Shown in pieces: positions 1 through 5,707 of a stretch of DNA of 8,694 bases. Location: NCBI GenBank assembly GCA_027450105.1, contig DAIDKJ010000046.1, positions 1 through 8,694 of the forward strand, given 5' to 3'. The translations under genes and the position numbers were made by a program. The stretch's first letter is position 1, and every line of letters begins with the position of its first letter. This stretch comes from Ferrovum sp. (GTDB lineage: Bacteria; Pseudomonadota; Gammaproteobacteria; Burkholderiales; Ferrovaceae). Below the pieces are notes generated by a model, which saw only the letters and a list, made by a program, of their open reading frames with translations, was not told the DNA's origin and made no database searches.

Positions 1-327
1 GGACGCGAGGAAATCGACGTCATCATCCCCGCCTTGCAGGCAGCCCGTGCCCGCGGGATCAACGTGGTAGGCCCCCTTCCCGCCGATACCCTTTTCGTGC
101 CTGCGCTGTTGCAGGGCGCCGATGCGGTCCTGGCGCAATACCACGATCAGGGACTGCCCGTACTTAAAATGCAGAGCTTTGGTGCGGGGGTCAACGTCAC
201 TCTGGGGCTGCCCATCATTCGCACCTCGGTGGATCATGGCACGGCGCTGGATCGGGCCGGTACCGGACGGGTGGATTCGGGAAGCCTGCACGCGGCCATA
301 ACCCTGGCCCTGGAATTGGCGGGTTGA
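1..327 (+). CDS. pdxA: 4-hydroxythreonine-4-phosphate dehydrogenase, C-terminal part
   Basis: Frame 1 is open from the first base and ends at TGA 325-327, giving the last 108 residues of PdxA; the N-terminal two thirds lie outside the window. PdxA oxidises 4-phosphohydroxy-L-threonine with NAD in the cytoplasmic DXP-dependent pyridoxal phosphate pathway. Family hallmarks are visible: GREEID at the left edge, VGPLPADTLF, the metal-binding YHDQGLPVLK block and TSVDHGTA. Two histidines known to bind the divalent metal in this family (in HDQG and VDHG) are both present. The stop is one base before the rsmA start, matching the common pdxA-rsmA pairing of gamma- and betaproteobacteria and suggesting co-transcription. 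Identification is firm; only the truncation limits it. Confidence 0.97.
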   Translation, partial: GREEIDVIIPALQAARARGINVVGPLPADTLFVPALLQGADAVLAQYHDQGLPVLKMQSFGAGVNVTLGLPIIRTSVDHGTALDRAGTGRVDSGSLHAAITLALELAG

Positions 328-328
328 C

Positions 329-1177
329 ATGGCCCTGCAAGCGCGCAAACGTTTTGGGCAACATTTTTTACAGGATCAGGGCGTTATCCAGGACATTCTG
401 CACGCCATCCAGCCGCGCCCCGGAGAACAACTGGTGGAAATCGGCCCCGGGCTGGGGGCGCTGACCGTGCCCTTGCTGGCGCGCGTGCCGCAGCTCACCG
501 TCATCGAACTGGACCGGGACCTGGTGGCTCACTGGCAGCGCCATCCCCTGGCGCCACGCCTAACGGTGCATGCGGCCGATGCCCTGGGCTTTGACTATGC
601 CTGTTTGGGAGAACGCTTGCGCCTGGTGGGGAATCTTCCCTACAACATTTCCACGCCCCTGCTGTTTCATCTGGCGGGTTTTGCAGCCCACATCGTGGAC
701 GCCCACTTCATGCTGCAAAAGGAAGTGGTGCAACGCATGGTGGCCACGGCGGGAGACCCCGCCTACGGACGCCTGTCGGTGCTGTTACAGCTGCGGTTTC
801 AGATGGTGCTGCTGCTGGAAGTACCCCCCGAGGCTTTCAAGCCAGCGCCCAAGGTGGACTCTGCCGTGGTGCGTTTGGTGCCGCGTTCGCTGGCAGAACG
901 CCGGGCCCTGTTCGCTCTGAGCGCACAGGACACCGGCCCTGATTCCTTGCCGGTTTGCGAGCAGGCCCTGGAGCGGGTGGTCACTCAGGCGTTTTCCCAA
1001 CGGCGCAAAATGCTGCGCAGCACCCTCAAGGGCTTGCTGGGAGAAGCGCTGTTGCGCCACCTGGACATCGACCCCACACGCCGCGCCGAAACCCTGACGC
1101 TGACGGAGTTTGTGGCCCTGGCGCAGGCCCTGCGCCAGCAGAGCCCACCCACACGGCCGGGCTTCGTTCAGGGATAA
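329..1177 (+). CDS. rsmA: 16S rRNA (adenine1518-N6/adenine1519-N6)-dimethyltransferase
   Basis: RsmA (KsgA) dimethylates two adjacent adenines in the 3' hairpin of 16S rRNA during late 30S assembly, using S-adenosylmethionine. The 282-residue product begins with the typical KRFGQHFLQD (about residues 7-16), followed by SAM motif I EIGPGLG (37-43), acidic ELDRDL (60-65) and the catalytic motif IV NLPYNIS (102-108). FMLQKEVVQRM (127-137) and the C-terminal SQRRKMLR (223-230) are further family signatures. It is slightly longer than the roughly 270-residue norm. The extra length appears to be a loop around residues 195-215 and a short tail. ATG 329 sits one base after the pdxA stop, so translation is probably coupled. 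The last 10 bases overlap the 3' end of the convergent dehydrogenase gene. Confidence 0.97.
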   Translation: MALQARKRFGQHFLQDQGVIQDILHAIQPRPGEQLVEIGPGLGALTVPLLARVPQLTVIELDRDLVAHWQRHPLAPRLTVHAADALGFDYACLGERLRLVGNLPYNISTPLLFHLAGFAAHIVDAHFMLQKEVVQRMVATAGDPAYGRLSVLLQLRFQMVLLLEVPPEAFKPAPKVDSAVVRLVPRSLAERRALFALSAQDTGPDSLPVCEQALERVVTQAFSQRRKMLRSTLKGLLGEALLRHLDIDPTRRAETLTLTEFVALAQALRQQSPPTRPGFVQG

Positions 1178-1929
1178 TCCTGACGGGTAGGCCGGATCAT
1201 GATCTCACTCACATGCACATGGGCCGGCTGTGACACCACAAAGGCCACGGCATTGGCAATGTCCTCTCCCACCAGCAAGGGCCCGAAGCGCTCGTCAAAA
1301 TGCTGCACCATGGTGTCCGGATAACCGGCGGCCTCCTGAAAACCACTCACCACGATGCCCGGTTCCACCAGGGTGACCCGCACGCCCTTGGGGCCCACTT
1401 CTCGGCGCAAGCCTTCTGCCAGGGAATGCACGGCAAACTTGGTGGCCCCATACACGGCGCTGAAGGGCGAGATATGCCGTCCCACCACCGATCCGATGAC
1501 GACGATGTCGGCGGCCTGCCGGGGAAATTGCCCTTCCTGTTGCGGCACCATCTGGTTGGCCGCTTGTTGCAGCAAGGCCAGGGTGGCAGTGACATTGAGG
1601 GTGAAGACGGCTTCGGCCTCGGCCAGATTGGCTTCCCGGATGGACCCTCCCAGGCCACGCCCGGCATTGGCGACTACGATGTCCGGGGCCCGTCCAAAGG
1701 ATTCCTGGGCCACGGCAAAGAGCCGTTGCTGCAGGGCAGAATCGGTGATGTCGCCGGGCACGGCCACACAGCCCGGCCCGATGGCTTGCGCCAAGGCATG
1801 CAGTTTATCGGCACTACGCGCCGTGATGAGGACGCCATAACCCTGGGCGCCGAGTTTTTTGGCAATGGCTTCACCAATGCCGGAGGAGGCTCCGGTTACT
1901 AAAGCAATTCTTGAATAGGTTGCACGCAT
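1168..1929 (-). CDS. SDR-family NAD(P)-dependent oxidoreductase
   Basis: This is a classical short-chain dehydrogenase/reductase of 253 residues, interconverting a carbonyl and an alcohol with a nicotinamide cofactor. From the chosen ATG the order is: dinucleotide-binding TGASSGIG (12-19), TARS after beta-2 (37-40; the Arg suggests NADPH preference), NAG (88-90), active-site Asn in LNV (111-113), Ser147, and YxxxK with Tyr160 and Lys164. The C-terminal EIMIRPTRQ resembles the YdfG-type 3-hydroxy acid dehydrogenase branch, but the substrate cannot be read. A GTG at 1962 would add 11 residues. ATG 1929 is preferred because AGGA lies just upstream and the protein then begins close to the first beta strand. 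It is the last gene of the arsR-nemA-SDR transcript, 78 bp after the flavin reductase, and overlaps the rsmA 3' end tail to tail by 10 bp. Confidence 0.93.
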   Translation of the reverse strand: MRATYSRIALVTGASSGIGEAIAKKLGAQGYGVLITARSADKLHALAQAIGPGCVAVPGDITDSALQQRLFAVAQESFGRAPDIVVANAGRGLGGSIREANLAEAEAVFTLNVTATLALLQQAANQMVPQQEGQFPRQAADIVVIGSVVGRHISPFSAVYGATKFAVHSLAEGLRREVGPKGVRVTLVEPGIVVSGFQEAAGYPDTMVQHFDERFGPLLVGEDIANAVAFVVSQPAHVHVSEIMIRPTRQDYP

Positions 1930-2007
1930 GAATGGAATTCCTGACGGTGATGAATCGTTCACACCAGAGAGTCCGTCCGAACACAGGGCCGGAGGGGCTC
2001 CCTCGGT

Positions 2008-3087
2008 TTAGTTAGCCGCTTCCAGCTCCAAGGCGGGATAGTCGGTGTAGCCTTGCTCCGGATGGGGCAACCCGTAGCCGTAAAAGCTTTGTGGCTGCTG
2101 GGCGTTGAGCGTTGCACCCAAGCGCAAACGCAGGGGCAGATCGGGATTGGCGATGAAGTCCTTGCCAAAGCCGATGGCATCGGCATGCCCCTGTGCCAGT
2201 TCCTGTTGCGCGCTGTCCCGGTGGAAGCCTTCATTGGCAATCAGGCACCCGCCAAAACGCCGCTTGAGTTCTGGGCTGAGGCGATCCGGCCCCAGGGATT
2301 CGCGGGTCATGAGAAAGGCGATGCCCCGTTGGCCCAATTGCTCGGCCACATACCCAAAGGTGGCCCGGGGGTTGGAATCCCCCATGGTATGGGAATCGCC
2401 GCGCGGCGCCAGATGCACGCCCACGCGTTCTGGTCCCCACACCGAAATGGCCGCATCCGTGGCTTCCAGCATCAGGCGGGCGCGGTTTTCCACAGGGCCT
2501 CCATAGGCGTCCTGACGCAAGTTGGTGCTATCCTGCAGGAACTGATCCAACAGATAGCCATTGGCCCCATGAATTTCTACCCCATCAAACCCGGCGCGCT
2601 TGGCGTTTTCTGCTCCCCGACGATAATCCTCGATGAGAGCAGGAATTTCCGCCAGATCCAGGGCCCGCGGGGTCACAAACTCCCGCATGGGACGCAACAG
2701 GCTGACATGGCCCTGGGGGGCGATGGCGCTGGGGGCCACGGGTAGTTTTCCGCCCAGGTAATCGGGATGGGACACCCGGCCCACGTGCCATAATTGCAGC
2801 ACGATCAAGCCCCCGGCCTGATGCACGGCTGAAGTAACCAGCTTCCAGCCCTCCACCTGTTGTTCCGACCAGATGCCGGGCGTGTCGGGATAACCCACTC
2901 CCTGGGGCGAGATGCTGGTGGCTTCGCTGATGATGAGCCCGGCACCGGCGCGTTGCGCATAGTATTCGGCCATCAGGGCATTGGGGACCCGGCCTGTGCT
3001 GGCACGACAACGCGTGAGCGGCGCCATGACGATGCGATTGGAAAGGCGCAAGGCGCCCATTTGTACGGGATCAAAAAGTGTACTCAA
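2008..3087 (-). CDS. Old Yellow Enzyme family alkene reductase (NemA-like)
   Basis: This is a 359-residue FMN-dependent ene-reductase (TIM barrel) that reduces activated C=C bonds of enones, maleimides and possibly nitro compounds using NAD(P)H. Seen: NRIVMAPLTRCRA (17-29, with FMN-contacting Thr25), LQLWHVGRVSHP (97-108, Trp100 equivalent to OYE1 Trp116), and EIHGANGYLLDQF (171-183) carrying the substrate-binding His173/Asn176 pair and proton-donor Tyr178. GFGKDFIANPDLP (306-318) is the phosphate-binding end. Where most relatives have Arg in GxRxSP (OYE1 Arg243), this protein has His225 in RVGVHLAPRG. The start is TTG: no ATG fits, and AGGAG lies 6 bases upstream. The gene follows arsR by 34 bp. 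Family assignment is secure; calling it N-ethylmaleimide reductase would overstate the substrate knowledge. Confidence 0.95.
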   Translation of the reverse strand: MSTLFDPVQMGALRLSNRIVMAPLTRCRASTGRVPNALMAEYYAQRAGAGLIISEATSISPQGVGYPDTPGIWSEQQVEGWKLVTSAVHQAGGLIVLQLWHVGRVSHPDYLGGKLPVAPSAIAPQGHVSLLRPMREFVTPRALDLAEIPALIEDYRRGAENAKRAGFDGVEIHGANGYLLDQFLQDSTNLRQDAYGGPVENRARLMLEATDAAISVWGPERVGVHLAPRGDSHTMGDSNPRATFGYVAEQLGQRGIAFLMTRESLGPDRLSPELKRRFGGCLIANEGFHRDSAQQELAQGHADAIGFGKDFIANPDLPLRLRLGATLNAQQPQSFYGYGLPHPEQGYTDYPALELEAAN

Positions 3088-3093
3088 GATAAA

Positions 3094-3098
3094 CTCCT
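3094..3098 (-). promoter_or_regulatory. Ribosome binding site deciding a TTG start
   Basis: On the minus strand AGGAG ends 6 bases before the TTG at 3087. It is the strongest Shine-Dalgarno match in the operon, and the family N-terminus STLFDPVQMG follows directly. This supports the rare TTG initiation codon for the flavin reductase. Confidence 0.8.
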
Positions 3099-3121
3099 GT
3101 TCAGGTCATAAAATAAATGCA

Positions 3122-3436
3122 TTACAGATCCTTGCGCAGCCGCTTGAGAAAGCGCTCGATGAGCGGCTCGTTGCGCGCATAAAAAATCCATTGCCCCACC
3201 TTGCGCGTGCTCACAAGTCCGGCCCGTTGCAGCGTGGCCAGATGCGTGGACATGGTGGACGGGGACAAATGGGCTTTTTCGAAAATTTTTCCGGCACAAA
3301 CCCCCAGCTCGTAGGAATGCTGCTGCAGGGGGAAGGATTCCTCCGGTGTTTTCAACCACAGCAGGATTTCACGTCGCAAGGGGTGAGCCAACGCCTTGAC
3401 GATTTCATCCATTTCCAGGGCTTCAGTCTTTGTCAT
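3122..3436 (-). CDS. ArsR-family winged-helix transcriptional regulator
   Basis: This 104-residue DNA-binding repressor is of ArsR/SmtB type. Typical features are LAHPLRREILLWL (16-28), the recognition helix region LSPSTMSTHLATLQRAGLV (57-75), and the wing around STRKVGQWIFYARN (76-89). The classical metal-sensing ELCVC motif is absent. The only cysteine is Cys47 in YELGVCAGK, just before the recognition helix unit. By inference it may sense redox state or electrophiles rather than metals. It is the first gene of the operon with the flavin reductase and the dehydrogenase. Its promoter holds a perfect palindrome, so autoregulation is likely. ATG 3436 lacks a clear Shine-Dalgarno; an internal ATG at 3412 is possible but would trim the first helix. 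Confidence 0.92.
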   Translation of the reverse strand: MTKTEALEMDEIVKALAHPLRREILLWLKTPEESFPLQQHSYELGVCAGKIFEKAHLSPSTMSTHLATLQRAGLVSTRKVGQWIFYARNEPLIERFLKRLRKDL

Positions 3437-3453
3437 GGGGTGTTTGTTTTCAG

Positions 3454-3467
3454 ATTATTCGAATAAT
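3454..3467. promoter_or_regulatory. Predicted ArsR operator (14-bp perfect palindrome)
   Basis: ATTATTC followed directly by GAATAAT is a perfect 14-bp palindrome centred between 3460 and 3461. AT-rich palindromes with a central TTCGAA are typical of ArsR/SmtB operators. It begins 6 bases downstream of the predicted -10 box and covers the expected transcription start, so a bound repressor would block the promoter. Function is inferred from sequence and position. Confidence 0.72.
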
Positions 3468-3473
3468 GTTTCT

Positions 3474-3502
3474 ATTAAACACGAAATATGATTCGAGCGC
3501 AA
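3474..3502 (-). promoter_or_regulatory. Sigma70-type promoter of the arsR-reductase-SDR operon
   Basis: On the minus strand the -35 box TTGCGC (3497-3502) and -10 box TTTAAT (3474-3479) are separated by exactly 17 bases (3480-3496). The predicted start near 3467 gives a leader of about 31 bases that contains the palindromic operator. An 8-bp inverted repeat, TTTCTATT (3469-3476) and AATAGAAA (3501-3508), also brackets the promoter and may be a second protein-binding feature. Confidence 0.68.
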
Positions 3503-3519
3503 TAGAAATATACGCACAT

Positions 3520-3578
3520 CCTGTGGGAGTCTTTCAGTGACGCCCCCCACAGGGTTGTGCAAGAAGCCGGAGGGGGGC
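3520..3578. repeat. Nested inverted repeats left of the island
   Basis: Two perfect inverted repeats interlock here. CCTGTGGG (3520-3527) pairs with CCCACAGG (3546-3553), and GCCCCCC (3542-3548) pairs with GGGGGGC (3572-3578). The arms at 3542-3553 overlap, so only one stem could form at a time in RNA or single-stranded DNA. There is no T-run, so this is not an intrinsic terminator. The stretch adjoins and partly overlaps the left copy of the 68-bp repeat. Function unknown. Confidence 0.55.
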
Positions 3579-3621
3579 AAACCACACGCGCTTGAGTGTG
3601 CCTCCTCCACAGGCGATAATG
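3554..3621 (+). repeat. 68-bp dispersed repeat, left copy
   Basis: This copy aligns without gaps to 6378-6445 at 47 of 68 positions. The last 34 bases match at 26 positions, including an identical GGCGATAATG at the end and CGCTTGAG. The two copies are 2824 bp apart in the same orientation and flank the toxin-antitoxin/Fic/GIY-YIG block. Sequence past GATAATG differs completely between them, so the element has a defined right end. Confidence 0.72.
3592..3620 (+). promoter_or_regulatory. Promoter inside the left repeat, driving the HEPN/MNT genes
   Basis: The -35 box TTGAGT (3592-3597) and -10 box GATAAT (3615-3620) are spaced by 17 bases. The same layout and spacing are kept in the other repeat copy, which strengthens the call. 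Transcription from about 3627 would give a leader of about 93 bases before the HEPN start at 3720. No operator is evident. Confidence 0.65.
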
Positions 3622-3719
3622 GGCGCTTGCAAAGCCACACGGTGCGCACGCTGCCGGCCATTTTGCGCATGCCCCTGGCCCTCTCTGGAAAACCCACGCC
3701 CTGCGCGAAGGCAACCGTC

Positions 3720-4160
3720 ATGATGAATCTGAATACCGACCACCTCAAGCGCTGCATCCAGACCTTGCGTTCCTCGCTTGATTTTTTCAAGCAGGCCGCG
3801 CCCGAGAGCATAGAGCAGGAAATTTATCGTAACGCCATCGTCAAGGGCTACGAACTGACGCAGGAAACCAGCTTCAAACTCATGAAAAAAGCCCTGCGCG
3901 ATTACGGTCATGGGGCCAAAAAACTGGACTCGACGCCCATCAAGGATATACTGCGCCTGTCAGCCACCCATGGGTTGATGACCTTGGAGGAAGTGGAGCG
4001 TTGGTTTGCCTATCGCGACAACCGAAACAACACAGCCCATGATTATGGTAAGGGTTTTGCCCGGGAAACCCTCAGATTGATACCGGATTTCATTACCGAC
4101 GCAACGCGGCTCGAAGCCGAATTGCGTGCGCGTTTCAGCGCAGGAAACAACGATGCCTGA
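3720..4160 (+). CDS. HEPN-domain RNase toxin (HepT-like, HI0074 family)
   Basis: This 146-residue helical HEPN protein is of the type paired with MNT nucleotidyltransferases. The diagnostic motif is in RNNTAHDYG: Arg102, four residues, His107, one residue, Tyr109, an exact RX4HXY. In characterised HepT proteins Arg and His form the RNase active site, and the Tyr is the residue AMPylated by the antitoxin. YELTQETSFKLMKKAL (44-59) is the conserved helix of this family. The reading frame is open upstream to 3537, but ATG 3720 is chosen because GAAGG lies upstream and family members start near here. An in-frame ATG at 3669 is an alternative. The gene overlaps the MNT gene by 8 bp and is transcribed first, the usual hepT-mntA order. 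By analogy it cleaves RNA when the antitoxin fails. Confidence 0.9.
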   Translation: MMNLNTDHLKRCIQTLRSSLDFFKQAAPESIEQEIYRNAIVKGYELTQETSFKLMKKALRDYGHGAKKLDSTPIKDILRLSATHGLMTLEEVERWFAYRDNRNNTAHDYGKGFARETLRLIPDFITDATRLEAELRARFSAGNNDA

Positions 4161-4491
4161 ACGGGCACTCACGCAACTGAACCTGCAACCACCGCATCTG
4201 GCGCTGCTGCGCAAACTGTTACGCCAGCACCTTCCGCATGCGGAGGTATGGGCTTATGGCAGTCGCGTCAACGGCGACGGGCAAGACGCCAGCGATCTCG
4301 ATCTGGTGGTTCGCCAGCCCGCCAATCTCAACCAGGCCACCCCTCAGTTGTGGGCAATAAAGGAAATCCTGGTGGAAAGTAACCTCCCCATTCGCGTGGA
4401 TCTGGTGGATTGGGCCCACATTCCAGCCAGCTTCCAGGGCGAGATCGAGCGCGCGTATGTGGTGATTCAGGGCGTCAATGGAAAGGTCTAG
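4153..4491 (+). CDS. MNT-domain nucleotidyltransferase antitoxin (MntA-like)
   Basis: This minimal nucleotidyltransferase has 112 residues. VWAYGSRVNG (32-41) leads into the catalytic signature: Gly36-Ser37, ten residues, Asp48-Leu-Asp50, an exact GSX10DXD. A third acidic residue, Asp83 in IRVDLVDW, fits the metal-binding triad. In characterised MntA antitoxins this enzyme transfers AMP to the tyrosine of the partner HEPN toxin and so inactivates it. The target tyrosine is present in the adjacent gene. ATG 4153 overlaps the HEPN stop by 8 bp and has AGGAAA 5 bases upstream inside the toxin gene, implying translational coupling. An upstream in-frame ATG (4126) would add nine residues and lacks an obvious ribosome binding site. 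Together the pair is a type VII toxin-antitoxin module. Confidence 0.92.
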   Translation: MPERALTQLNLQPPHLALLRKLLRQHLPHAEVWAYGSRVNGDGQDASDLDLVVRQPANLNQATPQLWAIKEILVESNLPIRVDLVDWAHIPASFQGEIERAYVVIQGVNGKV

Positions 4492-4507
4492 CACACTAAG
4501 GTCGGTC

Positions 4508-4603
4508 ATGCGTTATCGCCAGGATCTGGGGCTGAATGCTGCCGAGAACATCATCTTGATCGATGCCAGTCAAGACAACAAACCCTCAGCATCGGTGGCG
4601 TAG
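4508..4603 (+). CDS. Possible small ORF between MNT and Fic genes (31 codons)
   Basis: An ATG at 4508 opens 31 codons ending at TAG 4601-4603, three bases before the Fic start. An in-frame ATG at 4478 would overlap the MNT 3' end and give 41 codons. The predicted peptide begins MRYRQDLGLNAAENIILID and ends polar; it has no membrane segment, signal or domain that I recognise. No clear Shine-Dalgarno precedes either start. It could be a small coupling peptide, the debris of a lost gene, or non-coding spacer. Its position exactly filling the gap before Fic is the only argument for it. Confidence 0.25.
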   Translation: MRYRQDLGLNAAENIILIDASQDNKPSASVA

Positions 4604-4606
4604 CCC

Positions 4607-5653
4607 ATGAAGAACACGACTCTGCGATCTTTTGCCAACAGCAATCTTGCGATTCCTCCCGCTACCGCCTGGTATCTCACGGACCTCGGCGAATTCCGGG
4701 GAAAACAGGAACTCTACACCCGGCAGTCACCCCAGCGCCTCAAGGCATTGCGCGAGCACGCGCTGATCGAAAGCGCGGTCTCATCGAACCGCATCGAAGG
4801 CGTTACCGTAGAACCTTCGCGGGTGCGCGACGTGCTGGTGTCGCCCAAGCCTCTGTTTCGCGACCGCGACGAGGAAGAGGTACGTGGCTACCACGATGCC
4901 CTTACTTGGATTCACCAGGATGCCCAGCGCATCTTGATTTCCAACGAGACAATCCAACGCCTGCATGCCATGACGCGTGGCCAGATTTGGGATTCCGGCC
5001 TGTACAAGGAAAAGGACGGCGACATCATCGAGCGTTATCCCGATGGCAGCGAACGTGTACGTTTCCGTACCGTGTCAGCGAAGCAGACCCCGGCGGCCAT
5101 GGATCAGTTGGTGGCTGACTGGCAGACCTGCCTAGAAGATCGATGGGTTCCACCGCTGATTGCCCTGGCAGCCTTCAATCTCGATTTTCTGTGCATCCAT
5201 CCATTCCGTGATGGCAATGGTCGTGTCTCCCGGTTGCTTTGGCTGTTGCAAAGCTACCAGATGGGTTTAGAGGTCGGCCGCTACATCAGTCTGGAACGCC
5301 TCGTCGAACAAAACAAGGACCGCTACTACGAAACCCTGGAGCAAAGCTCCCAAGGCTGGCATGAGGGCAAGCATGATCCGTGGCCATACATCAATTACGT
5401 GCTGTCCATCCTGAAGGCCGCCTATCGGGAGTTCGTCGAGCGCGTTGGCGAAACTGCGGAACCGCGTGGGTCGAAGACCCAGTTGGTGCTTGAAGTCATC
5501 GGCAAGATGTCTGGCACATTTTCGCTGGCTGATCTCGAACATGCCTGCCCGGGCGTGAGTCGTGACATGATTCGGCGAGTCCTGACAACGCAAAAAGGGC
5601 AGACGGTCGACTGCATCGGCCGTGGCCCCGGCGCGCTCTGGCAAAAGAGGTAA
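4607..5653 (+). CDS. Fic-family protein adenylyltransferase, class II self-inhibited
   Basis: This 348-residue Fic protein presumably transfers AMP from ATP to a hydroxyl side chain of a target protein. The catalytic loop HPFRDGNGRVSR (198-209) is a complete HPFx(D/E)GNGRxxR signature with His198 as general base and Arg206/Arg209 for phosphate binding. The N-terminal Ser60-Asn-Arg-Ile-Glu64-Gly65 fits the (S/T)xxxE(G/N) inhibitory helix of class II Fic enzymes, so activity is probably held off until Glu64 is displaced. Residues 70-160 form the usual Fic_N-like region. The last 60 residues (about 289-348) look like a winged helix, with LADLEHACPGVSRDMIRRVL as the helix-turn-helix candidate, which suggests DNA binding or autoregulation. 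Only a weak GGTGG precedes the start. Targets unknown. Confidence 0.93.
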   Translation: MKNTTLRSFANSNLAIPPATAWYLTDLGEFRGKQELYTRQSPQRLKALREHALIESAVSSNRIEGVTVEPSRVRDVLVSPKPLFRDRDEEEVRGYHDALTWIHQDAQRILISNETIQRLHAMTRGQIWDSGLYKEKDGDIIERYPDGSERVRFRTVSAKQTPAAMDQLVADWQTCLEDRWVPPLIALAAFNLDFLCIHPFRDGNGRVSRLLWLLQSYQMGLEVGRYISLERLVEQNKDRYYETLEQSSQGWHEGKHDPWPYINYVLSILKAAYREFVERVGETAEPRGSKTQLVLEVIGKMSGTFSLADLEHACPGVSRDMIRRVLTTQKGQTVDCIGRGPGALWQKR

Positions 5654-5707
5654 TTAGCGTGAAAGAGTGTAATAAAGAGGGTAATGTCTCCGGGAAAGGG
5701 GAATGGA

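Noticed and set aside
1300..1902. Plus-strand open frame (200 codons) opposite the short-chain dehydrogenase
   Set aside because: Antisense shadow; the minus strand has full SDR motifs.
1930..1962. GTG start adding 11 residues to the short-chain dehydrogenase
   Set aside because: No good ribosome binding site before the GTG, while ATG 1929 has AGGA upstream and gives the usual N-terminus.
1992..2004. GAGGG-GCT-CCCTC hairpin between the flavin reductase and dehydrogenase genes
   Set aside because: Only 5-bp arms, no T-run and within an apparent operon; not enough for a terminator call.
2053..2745. Plus-strand open frame (230 codons) opposite the flavin reductase
   Set aside because: Antisense shadow; composition is unlike a protein family and the minus frame is a complete Old Yellow Enzyme.
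3537..3719. N-terminal extension of the HEPN toxin back to ATG 3537
   Set aside because: The extension would cover the repeat and its promoter, is low in recognisable structure, and HEPN relatives begin near ATG 3720.
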